The notes under the pieces: generated by a model | Told to the model about the DNA's origin: nothing | Seen by the model: only the letters and a program-made list of their open reading frames with translations | Database searches by the model: none | Shown: positions 42,555-52,074 of the stretch, piece by piece | How positions within the stretch are numbered: position 1 is the stretch's first letter | Layout of the letters: the number at the start of each line of letters is the position of its first letter | Translations under genes and position numbers: made by a program | Origin: Desulfovibrio sp. | Lineage (GTDB): Bacteria; Bacillota; Dethiobacteria; DTU022 | Reading direction: 5' to 3' | DNA: 64,000 nt | Assembly: GCA_020060545.1 (NCBI GenBank) | Contig: JAGUZX010000134.1 | Coordinates: 1 to 64,000, forward strand

Positions 42555-44114
42555 ATGCCAAAAAAAACCTACCAGACTGAAATTGAAAGGCTGCGGGCCT
42601 TGCAGGAAAAAGCAAGGCTGGGAGGTGGGGAAAAGGCCGTCGCGAAGCAGCACAGCCAGGGCAAACTCACCGCCCGGGAAAGAATCGACGTCCTCCTGGA
42701 TCCGGGCAGTTTTGTCGAGTTTAATACCCTGGCCGAACACCAGTGTTACGATTTCGATATGCAGGAAAAGAAGTTTCCGGGCGACGGGGTGGTGACGGGT
42801 TACGGGACCATAGACGGCAGGCTTGTTTTTGTCTTCTCCGAAGATGTAACCGTTCTCGGCGGATCGGTCGGCGCAACCCACGGCGCAAAGATCTGTTATA
42901 CCATGGACAAGGCGATTACCGTGGGCGCTCCTTTAATCGGTCTCTATGAATCCGGCGGCGGGAGGATCCATGAAGGTTTCACCGCTTCCCGCAATGTTGC
43001 CGGCATGTTTCACCGCAACACCAGAGCCTCCGGCGTGATCCCGCAAATCTCGGCGATCATGGGCACCTGCGCCGGGGTGGCCGTCTATTCGCCGGCCATC
43101 ACCGACTTTATTTTCATGGTCGAAGGCACCAGCCAGATGTTTATAACCGGTCCCGGTGTGATCAGGGCGGTGATGGGTGAACAGGTTGATCCGGAAAGCC
43201 TCGGCGGCGCCAAAATACACTCCGAATTAAGCGGCAACGCCCATTTTGTTTACCCGAATGACCGGGAGTGCCTCCAGGGCATCAGGAGGCTTTTGAGCTT
43301 CCTCCCCCTCAACAACACGGAGGATCCCCCGTTCGTTGAGACGGGCGATGACCCCAACCGGACCACTGACGACCTGATGGAAATTGTCCCCGACGATTTT
43401 CGTTTCCCTTACGATGTCAAGGCTGTAATTACCCGCATCGTTGATAATGGCGATTTTATGGAAATTCTCCCTAAGTTTGGCAAAACTCTGGTGATCGGCT
43501 TGGCCAGGCTTAACGGCAACACGGTAGGCATTGTCGCCAACCAGCCCCTGGTCATGGCCGGCTGCCTCGATGTTGACTCTTCCGATAAAGGCGCACGGTT
43601 CATCCGTTTCTGCGACGCCTTTAACATCCCCCTGGTTAACCTGGTCGATGTACCGGGGTTCCTGCCCGGGACCAGGCAAGAGTATAGCGGAATCATCCGG
43701 CACGGCGCTAAAATGCTTTATGCTTATTCCGAAGCAACCGTACCCAAGATCACCCTAAACTTAAGGAAAAATTACGGCGGGGCGGTCATGGCCATGTGCT
43801 GCAAGGGCACGGAAGTCGACCAGATGTTCGCCTGGCCGATCGCCCAGCCGGTAGTCCTGGACACGGCGGCTGCCGTGGAGATCATTTTCAGGAAAGAAAT
43901 TGCGGGAGCGGCTGACCCGGCGGCGGAAAAAGAAAGGAGGATCAGGGAGTACGACTACTCTTACTCCAACCCCTTTAATCCGGCCGGCAAAATGCTGCTT
44001 GACGATGTGATCGAACCCCGTGAGACCAGAGCCCGGTTGATCTCCGCCTTGAGAATGATGAAAACCAAGCGGGAGGAAAAGCCCTGGCGGAAACACGGCA
44101 ACATCCCGCTTTGA
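42555..44114 (+). CDS. Biotin-dependent acyl-CoA carboxylase/decarboxylase, carboxyltransferase subunit
   Basis: 519 residues of the PccB/MmdA family, moving carboxyl groups between biotin and propionyl-/methylmalonyl-CoA (or a similar acyl-CoA). Visible: KLTARERIDVLLDPGSFVE near residue 35, GGSVGATHGAKI near 101, GAPLIGLYESGGGRIHEG near 120, the N-terminal-half oxyanion region SAIMGTCAGVAVYSPA near 160, and NLVDVPGFLPGTRQEYSGIIRHGAK near 365 of the C-terminal half (region named only). Ribosome site GGAGTGATG. It is alone on the plus strand; biotin carboxylase, biotin carrier and epimerase genes are not in the window. It fits the mutase in making or using methylmalonyl-CoA. Confidence 0.92.
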   Translation: MPKKTYQTEIERLRALQEKARLGGGEKAVAKQHSQGKLTARERIDVLLDPGSFVEFNTLAEHQCYDFDMQEKKFPGDGVVTGYGTIDGRLVFVFSEDVTVLGGSVGATHGAKICYTMDKAITVGAPLIGLYESGGGRIHEGFTASRNVAGMFHRNTRASGVIPQISAIMGTCAGVAVYSPAITDFIFMVEGTSQMFITGPGVIRAVMGEQVDPESLGGAKIHSELSGNAHFVYPNDRECLQGIRRLLSFLPLNNTEDPPFVETGDDPNRTTDDLMEIVPDDFRFPYDVKAVITRIVDNGDFMEILPKFGKTLVIGLARLNGNTVGIVANQPLVMAGCLDVDSSDKGARFIRFCDAFNIPLVNLVDVPGFLPGTRQEYSGIIRHGAKMLYAYSEATVPKITLNLRKNYGGAVMAMCCKGTEVDQMFAWPIAQPVVLDTAAAVEIIFRKEIAGAADPAAEKERRIREYDYSYSNPFNPAGKMLLDDVIEPRETRARLISALRMMKTKREEKPWRKHGNIPL

Positions 44115-44123
44115 TCGTTTTCG

Positions 44124-44768
44124 TTATTTGGGGTGAGGGTTGGCCTTGGCGGCATACTTGATAATTTCCCAGTACATCTTTCCCCTGGCCGCGATACCTT
44201 TCCAAAAACCCAATTTTTCTTCCTTCATCACATGGGAAAGATCGGCCAGGTTTACAATCTTGACCGGAATATTCATTTCTTCAACATAGCGATGCAGCGC
44301 CACCTCCATCCCGAAACGGGAGAGGTCAAGGTCTGAAATAGATTCCAGGAGTTCCCTGCGTAGCGCTCTCTGCCCTGAAAGAAACGGCGTTATTTTCTGG
44401 GCGATATCGGTGGCCACCCTGCCCTTTTCAAACAGCCCCACGGTCATGGGACACCGCTCGTTGATTACCGGATCCAGTAGATCGGTCACATGCTTCTCGG
44501 TCAGGCCGATTAAATCGGCATCCAGGAAAAGCAAGATTTCGGCGCGGGCATGATCCAGCCCGGCCTTGATCGCCCCACCCTTGCCACGGTTTTCCAGCAG
44601 TTCGATTACCTCCACACCGTCATACTGCAGGGCCACCTGCACCGTGCTGTCACTCGAACCGTCGCTGACAACGATAATCTGATTCACTACCGGGCACCGT
44701 TTTAAAACGCAGAGGACCTCACCGATAGTTCTTGCTTCGTTGAAAGCCGGTATGATGGCAGCGATCAT
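44124..44768 (-). CDS. Family 2 glycosyltransferase (DPM/dolichol-phosphate-type)
   Basis: 214 residues, a single GT-A domain: IAAIIPAFNEARTIGEVL, VVSDGSSDSTVQVA near 40, NRGKGGAIKAGLDHA near 64 and the metal-binding LFLDADLIGL near 85. No C-terminal membrane segment is obvious, so it is soluble or peripheral. ATG at 44768 with GGAGGAG upstream. It is the last gene of the isoprenoid/lipid series, 44 bases after ispG, and converges on the carboxyltransferase. The sugar and acceptor are unknown; such enzymes often build polyprenyl-phosphate sugars or compatible-solute glycosides. Confidence 0.85.
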   Translation of the reverse strand: MIAAIIPAFNEARTIGEVLCVLKRCPVVNQIIVVSDGSSDSTVQVALQYDGVEVIELLENRGKGGAIKAGLDHARAEILLFLDADLIGLTEKHVTDLLDPVINERCPMTVGLFEKGRVATDIAQKITPFLSGQRALRRELLESISDLDLSRFGMEVALHRYVEEMNIPVKIVNLADLSHVMKEEKLGFWKGIAARGKMYWEIIKYAAKANPHPK

Positions 44769-44812
44769 GGCCCTCTCCTCCAATATTAAATATTGTGCGT
44801 AAACATCGCCTG

Positions 44813-45886
44813 TTATTCCTGAAAAAGGCGGCGCAGCTCTTCCTGAAAAGCATGCAAAATCCGGTCAGAGCGGACAGTGCGGACGACTTCTCCTTTCCGG
44901 AAGATGATGCCGTGAGCCCGCCCGGCGGAAATGCCAAGATCAGCTTCCCTGGCTTCCCCCGGCCCGTTGACCGCACAGCCCATGACCGCAATTTTAACCG
45001 GCCTGCGGTACCCTGCAATCATCTCCGCTACCTTGTTTACCAGCGGGATCAGGTCGATCTCACAGCGGCCGCATGTGGGACAGGAAATCAGTTCGGGGCC
45101 AAATTCGCGCAAACGCAGCACCTGCAGAATCTGGCGCGCCACACGCACTTCTTCGACGGGATCGGCGCTCAAAGAAACCCGCACGGTGTCCCCGATCCCC
45201 TCCGCCAGCAAAGTGCCGATCCCCACGGCCCCTTTAATCGTCCCGCTCTCCAGAGGGCCGGCTTCGGTAACCCCGACATGCAAAGGATAAGGGATCAGGT
45301 TGGCGATCATCCGGTATGCTTCAATCGTCGTCACCACATCCGACGCCTTTAAAGAAACGACGACATCGCTGAATCCGGCCTTTTCCAGCGTCTCCAGATA
45401 GCCCATGGCCGATTCCACCAGGGCCGGGGCGGTAGCCCCGCCGTACTTCTTCAGCAGGGATTTTTCCAGTGAACCGGCGTTGACTCCGATGCGGAGCGCC
45501 GCTCCCGCCCCGGCGGCCCGGCGGGCCAGTTCAACCAGTTTTTCTCTCCCTCCGATATTCCCGGGGTTAATCCTGATCTTCGCCGCTCCCCGCTCCAGGG
45601 AGAGGTAGGCCAGGCGGATGTCAAAATGGATATCGGCGATCAGGGGCACACCGCTTTCCGCGGCCAGAAAAGCCAGTGCCGCAGCCGATTCTTCATCCGG
45701 CACGGCCACCCTGACCAGCTCGCAGCCGGCTTCCACCAGCCGCCGGATCTGGGACAATGTTCCTGCCGCATCTGCGGTTTTGGTATTGGTCATTGATTGG
45801 ATCGTTACCGGCGCCTCGCCGCCGATCACCACATGCCCCACTTTAACCGCCAGGGAACGCCTCCGCTGCATAAATTCACATCCCAT
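44813..45886 (-). CDS. ispG: 4-hydroxy-3-methylbut-2-en-1-yl diphosphate synthase (flavodoxin/ferredoxin)
   Basis: [4Fe-4S] enzyme of the MEP isoprenoid pathway (GcpE), reductively opening methylerythritol cyclodiphosphate. About 357 residues: TIQSMTNTKTADAAGTLSQI near 26, PLIADIHFDIRLAY near 73, KIRINPGNIGG near 96, and the cluster region CPTCGRCEIDLIPLV near 265 with a later cysteine in GCAVNGPGEAREADLG near 300. ATG 45886 (AGGA five bases upstream) is chosen; ATG 45871 is a possible alternative. The open frame further upstream runs through a palindromic repeat and is not conserved. It is downstream of rseP. Confidence 0.95.
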   Translation of the reverse strand: MGCEFMQRRRSLAVKVGHVVIGGEAPVTIQSMTNTKTADAAGTLSQIRRLVEAGCELVRVAVPDEESAAALAFLAAESGVPLIADIHFDIRLAYLSLERGAAKIRINPGNIGGREKLVELARRAAGAGAALRIGVNAGSLEKSLLKKYGGATAPALVESAMGYLETLEKAGFSDVVVSLKASDVVTTIEAYRMIANLIPYPLHVGVTEAGPLESGTIKGAVGIGTLLAEGIGDTVRVSLSADPVEEVRVARQILQVLRLREFGPELISCPTCGRCEIDLIPLVNKVAEMIAGYRRPVKIAVMGCAVNGPGEAREADLGISAGRAHGIIFRKGEVVRTVRSDRILHAFQEELRRLFQE

Positions 45887-45917
45887 CTCGATCCTGAGAA
45901 TTAAATCCCTCCTGCCC

Positions 45918-45940
45918 CCCCCTTTAAATAAGGAAGGGGG
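45918..45940. repeat. C-rich/G-rich intergenic palindrome upstream of ispG
   Basis: CCCCCTT (45918-45924) pairs with AAGGGGG (45934-45940) around an A/T-rich loop. It resembles dispersed C5TTTAATAAG5-type repeats found between genes in various bacteria. It falls about 30 bases before the chosen ispG start. Confidence 0.6.
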
Positions 45941-46010
45941 TGACTTCCCGTCACATAAGAGCTCGGGTCGCATTTAAGCATTCAATTTTTGATCAACGCC
46001 AATCGGTATG

Positions 46011-46048
46011 GAATCTCACTTTCAACATCTCACTTCTCACTTCTCACA
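46011..46048 (-). repeat. Type B heptad repeat directly after rseP
   Basis: Plus-strand units gaatctc, actttca, acatctc, acttctc, acttctc in 7-base phase, abutting the rseP stop codon at 46049-46051. Confidence 0.85.
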
Positions 46049-47062
46049 TTACCGGCGGAGGATATCCCAGCGAATCAGGTCGTTGTAGGTTACCAGAAGG
46101 ATCAGCAGGATCAACAGAGCAAAGCCGATAAAGTGGATGAACCCTTCTTTCTCCGGATCCACCGGACGGCCCCGGAGCCCTTCGATCGCCAGAAAAAGAA
46201 GCCTCCCCCCATCCAGGGCTGGAACCGGCAGCAGGTTGATCAAACCCAGGCTGATGCTGATCAAAGCCGTCAGCGAGAGCAGGTTTACAAATCCCGTCTG
46301 GGCCACTTCCCCCACGACAATAATGATCCCGACGGGTCCCGCGACATCCAGGGGAGCCCGGCCGGTAACAACCTGGTAGACCGAAAAAAGCACCATCCTG
46401 AATTGCCTCATACTCGATTGCAGAGATGCCGCAAACTTGTATTTCTGGACCATGGCGGTAATCCCGATCATTCCCCGCCCGGTTTCCGGAGACCTTGCGA
46501 CAACAATATTGAACTGCTTGATCTCCCCGTTTCTTTTAACGGTCAGGCTGATCTCTTCACCGGGGCGCCCGGAGATTGCGCCCACCACCTCCGTCCACCG
46601 GGTTACGCTTTCACCGTTAATCGCGGTAATCTCGTCGCCCGCCTGCAGGCCTGCCGCCTCCGCCGGCGTTCCGGAGAGCACCGACCCCAGCCGGGAATCA
46701 TCCTGCACAACCCCCACCATGAAGAAGAAAATAACGAAAAACACAATCAAGGCGAGAATGAGGTTCATCCCCGCTCCCGCAGCCAACACGGCGGCTCTTT
46801 GCAAAATCGGCTTTCGGGTGAAGCTGTCAGGCTGGTCTACTTCTTCGTGGCTTTCGCCGAGCATCCGGCAGAAGCCGCCCAGTGGAAACAGGCGCAGGGA
46901 ATAATTGATTTCATTTTTCCGCCACCCGATTATTTTTGGGCCGAAGCCGATCGCCAGCTCCAGGACCTTAATCCCGCTTAAGCGCGCCGCAAGGTAATGA
47001 CCTAATTCATGGGCCAGAATTAAAAAGCCGAAAACAAAAATTGAGGCGATGAACGTCTGCAT
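46049..47062 (-). CDS. rseP: Site-2 zinc metalloprotease RseP/RasP
   Basis: Intramembrane protease cleaving anti-sigma factors and signal peptides. 337 residues. The zinc-binding HELGHYLAARLSG lies at residue 18 in the first membrane segment, with FPLGGFCRMLGE near 60. A single PDZ domain (about 120-195) has LSGTPAEAAGLQAGDEITAINGE, and the second zinc motif NLLPVPALDGGRLL is near 285. Membrane helices are clear at the N-terminus, 90-115, 265-290 and 310-330. It follows dxr by 18 bases. Confidence 0.95.
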   Translation of the reverse strand: MQTFIASIFVFGFLILAHELGHYLAARLSGIKVLELAIGFGPKIIGWRKNEINYSLRLFPLGGFCRMLGESHEEVDQPDSFTRKPILQRAAVLAAGAGMNLILALIVFFVIFFFMVGVVQDDSRLGSVLSGTPAEAAGLQAGDEITAINGESVTRWTEVVGAISGRPGEEISLTVKRNGEIKQFNIVVARSPETGRGMIGITAMVQKYKFAASLQSSMRQFRMVLFSVYQVVTGRAPLDVAGPVGIIIVVGEVAQTGFVNLLSLTALISISLGLINLLPVPALDGGRLLFLAIEGLRGRPVDPEKEGFIHFIGFALLILLILLVTYNDLIRWDILRR

Positions 47063-47080
47063 TAGCCTGCATCTCCCGTC

Positions 47081-48235
47081 TTACTGATCATTAATCAAGC
47101 AGAACGCTTTTGCGCGGGCCCACCGGTCGGCTTCCAGTATATCCGCCAGTTCCGGCTGATTGACTGCCTTATGTTCCGCCATAACCGCGCCGACAACCCT
47201 GGGGATACCGGTAAAAGAAAGGTTGCCTTTTAAAAACTGCTCCACCGCAACCTCGTTGGCCGCATTCAAACAGGCCGGCATCGTTCCACCGATCTCCCCG
47301 GCCTGGTAGGCATAATCCAGGCAGGGAAAGCGTTCCCTGTCGGGTTCGCCGAAACTCCAGCATTGCCCGTATAAATCGAACCCTGGAAGCACGCTTTCCC
47401 GGCGCTCAGGATAAGTCAAGGCATATTGGATCGGCAGGCGCATATCCGGCGGGCTTATTTGCGCGATCATGGCGCCGTCAATAAATTCAACCATTGAATG
47501 AACGGCGCTCTGGGGATGCACGACCACTCTTATTTGATCCAGGTTTAAGCCGAACAGCCATCGTGCTTCCAGCGCCTCGAACCCTTTGTTCATCATGGTT
47601 GCGGAATCAACGGTTATTTTAGCCCCCATCCGCCAGTTCGGATGGGCCAGGGCCTGTTCCGGAGTAACCCCGGGCAGCTTTGCCGCCTCCCAGTCCCTGA
47701 AGGGACCTCCCGAAGCGGTAAGCCAGATCCGGCGGACTTGGCTTACTGGCGCTGCACCAATACACTGCCAGATGGCCGAATGTTCGCTGTCTACAGGGTA
47801 GATCCGCTCACGGTCCAGCAGCCCCTGCCTTTGCAGCAGCTCACCGCCCACCACCAGCGCCTCTTTATTGGCCAGGGCGACAGTTTTGCCGCACTGAAGC
47901 GCTTTAAGGACCGGAATAAAACCGCTAAAGCCTACCAGGGCCGCCACGACGATATCAACAGCGGGGTGGCAGGCGGCTGATACCTGTCCTGGCAAGCCGG
48001 CTTCAACACGGCAGGCCACTCCTTGCAGTGAACGCGCCAGGGCGTCCGCGGCGGTTAAATCGCTTAAAACCGCCAGCTCAGGCGCGTAGCGCCGGACTTG
48101 ATCAGCCAACAGGCCGGCGTTGCCGCCTGCCGTCAGGGCTACAACCCGGTAACCGGCACCGAGGTTGTCAATTACCTGCAGGGTTTGCCGCCCGATCGAA
48201 CCGGTTGATCCCAGGATTGCGATCTTCTTCTCCAC
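47081..48235 (-). CDS. dxr: 1-deoxy-D-xylulose 5-phosphate reductoisomerase
   Basis: NADPH-dependent second step of the MEP isoprenoid pathway. 384 residues: IAILGSTGSIGRQTLQVI at the N-terminus, VALANKEALVVGGELL near 122, PVDSEHSAIWQCIG near 147, ASGGPFRDW near 180, and HPNWRMGAKITVDSATMMNKGFEALEA near 207 (region named only), with YQAGEIGGTMPACLNAANEVAV near 325. GTG at 48235 follows a G-rich ribosome site; the longer frame to 48325 overlaps the cdsA end without homology. Confidence 0.95.
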   Translation of the reverse strand: MEKKIAILGSTGSIGRQTLQVIDNLGAGYRVVALTAGGNAGLLADQVRRYAPELAVLSDLTAADALARSLQGVACRVEAGLPGQVSAACHPAVDIVVAALVGFSGFIPVLKALQCGKTVALANKEALVVGGELLQRQGLLDRERIYPVDSEHSAIWQCIGAAPVSQVRRIWLTASGGPFRDWEAAKLPGVTPEQALAHPNWRMGAKITVDSATMMNKGFEALEARWLFGLNLDQIRVVVHPQSAVHSMVEFIDGAMIAQISPPDMRLPIQYALTYPERRESVLPGFDLYGQCWSFGEPDRERFPCLDYAYQAGEIGGTMPACLNAANEVAVEQFLKGNLSFTGIPRVVGAVMAEHKAVNQPELADILEADRWARAKAFCLINDQ

Positions 48236-48293
48236 ATTTCCCCCCCCCCGGCCGTGGCAGCAGCTTGCGTCAATTACTTTTGCAGCCTTATTT

Positions 48294-49088
48294 CTAGCGG
48301 ACCAGCACAAAAAAAGCATACACAAACGGGGCCGCCAGCATCAGGCTGTCAAATCGATCCATGACGCCCCCGTGTCCGGGGATTAACTGTCCCGTATCTT
48401 TAACCTGAAACTGGCGCTTTAGCGCCGATTCCATCAGATCGCCCAGCTGGGCGAATACCGCCGTTCCGAATCCAAGCAGGACGGCCTTCCATGCCGGTAA
48501 AGGGATTAACCAGGGGATGAACCAGACGGCCAGAAGCGCCGCCAAAACTGTCCCGCTGATCCCCGCCAGCGCGCCTTCCACCGACTTCTGGGGGCTGATC
48601 CGGGGAGCCAGTTTGTGCCTTCCCCATTTAATCCCGACGAAATAGGCAAAAGTATCGTTTAGCCAAACCCCGATCAGGAGCATATAGGTGTAAACAGCGC
48701 CTTGCGGGAGCATGCGCAGAAGGAGCATAAACCCCAACAGCCCGCCCAGATAGATTATACCCCAGAAAATAACCGCTGATTCCCAGAAGTTTATCTTTTC
48801 AAAATAGATCAGCACGGCCATGAAAAGGAGAACCAGGATCAGCATGATCAGGTGAAAAAGCAACGCCGGTTGCTGCCAGAATAATAAAACGATGATGGCG
48901 CTGGCTCCAAAATAACCCGGCCAGGCCGGCAAACCGAAGCCGCGCGCCCTGAGCATGCGGGTATACTCGTAAATGCCGAGGTTTGCTACCAGCAGTAAAA
49001 ACAGGCAGTACCAGGCCTCTCCCAGGTAGACTGCGCCCAGGATGAGCGGAATTCCGACCATGGCCGATAAAATGCGGAGATGCAGCAT
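48294..49088 (-). CDS. cdsA: Phosphatidate cytidylyltransferase
   Basis: Integral membrane enzyme making CDP-diacylglycerol for phospholipid synthesis. 264 residues with about seven or eight membrane helices and the family signature GQLIPGHGGVMDRFDSLMLAAP near residue 230 (start of the motif), plus GRHKLAPRISPQKSVEGALAG near 158. ATG start. It follows uppS by 24 bases in the uppS-cdsA-dxr-rseP-ispG order standard for bacteria. Confidence 0.95.
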   Translation of the reverse strand: MLHLRILSAMVGIPLILGAVYLGEAWYCLFLLLVANLGIYEYTRMLRARGFGLPAWPGYFGASAIIVLLFWQQPALLFHLIMLILVLLFMAVLIYFEKINFWESAVIFWGIIYLGGLLGFMLLLRMLPQGAVYTYMLLIGVWLNDTFAYFVGIKWGRHKLAPRISPQKSVEGALAGISGTVLAALLAVWFIPWLIPLPAWKAVLLGFGTAVFAQLGDLMESALKRQFQVKDTGQLIPGHGGVMDRFDSLMLAAPFVYAFFVLVR

Positions 49089-49112
49089 AGGCCACCACCT
49101 TCACAAACTTTT

Positions 49113-49850
49113 TTACACCTTGCCGAAACGGCGCTCCCTTTGCTGGAAGTCATAGACAGCCTGGAGCAGGTGGACAGGGTTAAAATCAGGCCAGTAAACA
49201 TCCGTAAACCACAGTTCAGTATAAGCCAGCTGCCAGAGCAGGAAATTGCTGAGGCGGTATTCACCGCTGGTGCGAATGAGCAGGTCCGGGTCAGGCAGGC
49301 CGGCGGTGTAGAGATACGAAGTAAAAAGCGCCTCGTTGACGGGCCCTCTCAACTTTCCCTGCCGGTCCGCTTCCACCATGGCCTGGGCCGCCTGGACTAT
49401 TTCCATCCGCGAGCCGTAATTAAGGGCAAAATTGAGAGTCATCCCTGTGTTTCCCCCGGTATCGCGCAAGCCCTTGTCGATCGCTCTTCGCACCGGCTCG
49501 GGCAGTCTGGCCGGATCGCCGATCAATTTAACCCGCACATTTTTCTTTACCAGCTCAGGCAGCTCCGAGTGCAGGTACTGTTCGGGAAGGCTCATCAAAA
49601 AATTAATCTCCCAGGCCGGACGGCGCCAGTTTTCCGTCGAAAAGGCGAACAGTGTCAACACCTTGATCCCCAGTTCACTGCTGAAGCGCACTATTTGCCT
49701 GACCGTCTCCACTCCCTGCCGGTGCCCGGCGGAGCGGGGCAGGCCTCTTTCCTTGGCCCAACGTCCGTTACCGTCCATGATCATCGCCACATGGCCGGGG
49801 ATCCGGTCCGGGTCAATTTTTTGACGCCATTCACTTTCGCTGGTACTCAC
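49113..49850 (-). CDS. uppS: Isoprenyl transferase (undecaprenyl diphosphate synthase)
   Basis: cis-prenyltransferase making the C55 carrier for cell-wall synthesis. 245 residues: HVAMIMDGNGRWAKERGLPRSAGH near residue 20 with the catalytic Asp (region named only), LTLFAFSTENWRRPAWEINFLM near 65, and the C-terminal RTSGEYRLSNFLLWQLAYTELWF near 192. ATG start at 49850. It begins about 110 bases after frr, a gap holding one hairpin. Confidence 0.96.
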   Translation of the reverse strand: MSTSESEWRQKIDPDRIPGHVAMIMDGNGRWAKERGLPRSAGHRQGVETVRQIVRFSSELGIKVLTLFAFSTENWRRPAWEINFLMSLPEQYLHSELPELVKKNVRVKLIGDPARLPEPVRRAIDKGLRDTGGNTGMTLNFALNYGSRMEIVQAAQAMVEADRQGKLRGPVNEALFTSYLYTAGLPDPDLLIRTSGEYRLSNFLLWQLAYTELWFTDVYWPDFNPVHLLQAVYDFQQRERRFGKV

Positions 49851-49873
49851 CGGCTACCCCACCGTTCAATAGT

Positions 49874-49905
49874 AGCGGCTCCCTCATTCATCTAAGAGAG
49901 CCGCT
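49874..49905. repeat. Hairpin between frr and uppS
   Basis: AGCGGCTC (49874-49881) pairs perfectly with GAGCCGCT (49898-49905). No T run follows on either strand, so it is not a standard terminator; it may be a processing or attenuation hairpin. Confidence 0.5.
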
Positions 49906-49961
49906 TCTGTATTCATCCAGCTGCCACCGGTCTCTCCCTCCGTCCCCGGAGCATCGGTGTG

Positions 49962-50519
49962 TCAAACTTCCATGATCTCTTTCTCTTTAGCCTGCAGGAT
50001 ACCGTCGATTTCCTTGATCTTCTCATCGGTCAGTTCCTGGATCTCATCCTGGGCGCGCCTGCGCTCGTCCTCGGTGAGATCACCGTCTTTTTCCAGCAGC
50101 CTGATCGACTCATTGGCGTCACGGCGCACATTCCGGACCCCGACCTTGCATTCTTCCGCTTTCTTTTTTACATATTTAACCAGTTCCCGCCGGCGTTCTT
50201 CGGTCAGCTGGGGGATGGACAGCCTGATTACCGATCCGTCGTTGACCGGATTAAGGCCGAGGTCTGATTTGAGGATGGCTTTTTCAATGTCCTGAATTGA
50301 CTTCTTGTCCCACGGCTGGATTACCAAAAGCCGCGGCTCAGGCGCGGTTATTCCGGCCAACTGCTTTAACGGAGTCATCGTATCGTAGTAGTTTACCTCG
50401 ATCCGGTCCAGAAGCGCCGGTGTCGCCCTGCCCGCCCGCAAAACGGCCAGCTCTTTCTGGAAAGCGGCAATCACTTTGTCCATCCGTTCTTCGGCCTCAA
50501 GATAAGTTTCCTCGAACAT
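49962..50519 (-). CDS. frr: Ribosome recycling factor
   Basis: Splits post-termination ribosomes together with EF-G. 185 residues: [88 protein letters not shown] and VRNVRRDAN are the conserved blocks (regions named only). ATG start four bases after the pyrH stop, so coupled. Confidence 0.97.
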   Translation of the reverse strand: MFEETYLEAEERMDKVIAAFQKELAVLRAGRATPALLDRIEVNYYDTMTPLKQLAGITAPEPRLLVIQPWDKKSIQDIEKAILKSDLGLNPVNDGSVIRLSIPQLTEERRRELVKYVKKKAEECKVGVRNVRRDANESIRLLEKDGDLTEDERRRAQDEIQELTDEKIKEIDGILQAKEKEIMEV

Positions 50520-50522
50520 AAA

Positions 50523-51245
<723 letters not shown>

Positions 51246-51297
51246 TCAAGACCTCCATCGTCTTATTCGACAATTTGCCGTAATTATCCTTTAGCGC

Positions 51298-51329
51298 AAA
51301 AAAAGAACACCTTTTCGAGTGTTCTTTTT
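51298..51329 (-). terminator. Intrinsic terminator of rpsB-tsf
   Basis: AAAAAGAACAC pairs with GTGTTCTTTTT around an 8-base loop. It lies eight bases after the tsf stop and ends in a T run of about seven on the minus strand. Confidence 0.9.
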
Positions 51330-51336
51330 GCAGTGC

Positions 51337-51963
51337 TCACGCTTCTTTTCCGGCTTGTTCGCCAGTAGCGACTTCGCCGACGGCAAAACGGCTGAACCTC
51401 CGGACCACGATATTTTCGCCGATCCTGGCAATCAGGTCCGCCAGGAGTGCATTAATCGTGATCTCTGGATCTCTGATAAAAGGCTGCTCCAGCAGGCAGT
51501 TTTCCCGGTAGAACTTCTCAATTTTGCCTTCGACAATTTGATCGACCACTTTTTCCGGTTTTTTTTCATTAAGCGCCTGGGCCCGCAGGATTTGTTTTTC
51601 TTTTTCCACTACCTCCGCCGGAACGTCCGCCCTGGCGAGGTACTGCGGGTTCGCCGCGGCGACCTGTAGGCAGATATCACGGACAAAGGACCGGAATTGG
51701 TCGTTGCGGGCGACAAAATCAGTTTCGCAGTTCACCTCTACCAGAACACCGACCTTGCCCCCCAGATGGATATAGGAATCAACAATCCCCTGAGCGGCGA
51801 CCCTCCCCGCGCGCCGCGCGGCCGCCGCGAGCCCCTTCTCCCGGAGAATGGTTACCGCTTTTGCTTCGTCGCCGCCAGCTTTCTGCAGCGCTTTTTTACA
51901 ATCCATCATCCCCGCTCCGGTTTTCTCCCGCAGCGCCTTTACTAATTTCGCATCAATATCCAC
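51337..51963 (-). CDS. tsf: Translation elongation factor Ts
   Basis: Nucleotide exchange factor for EF-Tu. 208 residues, the short type found in many Firmicutes and cyanobacteria. [21 protein letters not shown] near the N-terminus (region named only), [25 protein letters not shown] near 65, and AALKVPYI-like core reduced as expected for the short form. GTG at 51963 with GGAGGGA upstream; the in-frame extension to 52020 is not conserved. It follows rpsB. Confidence 0.95.
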   Translation of the reverse strand: MDIDAKLVKALREKTGAGMMDCKKALQKAGGDEAKAVTILREKGLAAAARRAGRVAAQGIVDSYIHLGGKVGVLVEVNCETDFVARNDQFRSFVRDICLQVAAANPQYLARADVPAEVVEKEKQILRAQALNEKKPEKVVDQIVEGKIEKFYRENCLLEQPFIRDPEITINALLADLIARIGENIVVRRFSRFAVGEVATGEQAGKEA

Positions 51964-52074
51964 TTTGTTCCCTCCTGTATTCGTTACCACAGCCCTCACG
52001 GGGTTGGAGCTACGGCGCAAGTGCTTTTTTGCGGCGCGCCTTTCGAGCGGTAAGCAAAACTGCGGCTCCGCTTA

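Noticed and set aside
42378-42881. Minus-strand frame over the carboxyltransferase promoter and 5' end
   Set aside because: Opposite to a conserved coding region and a strong plus-strand promoter; no homology visible.
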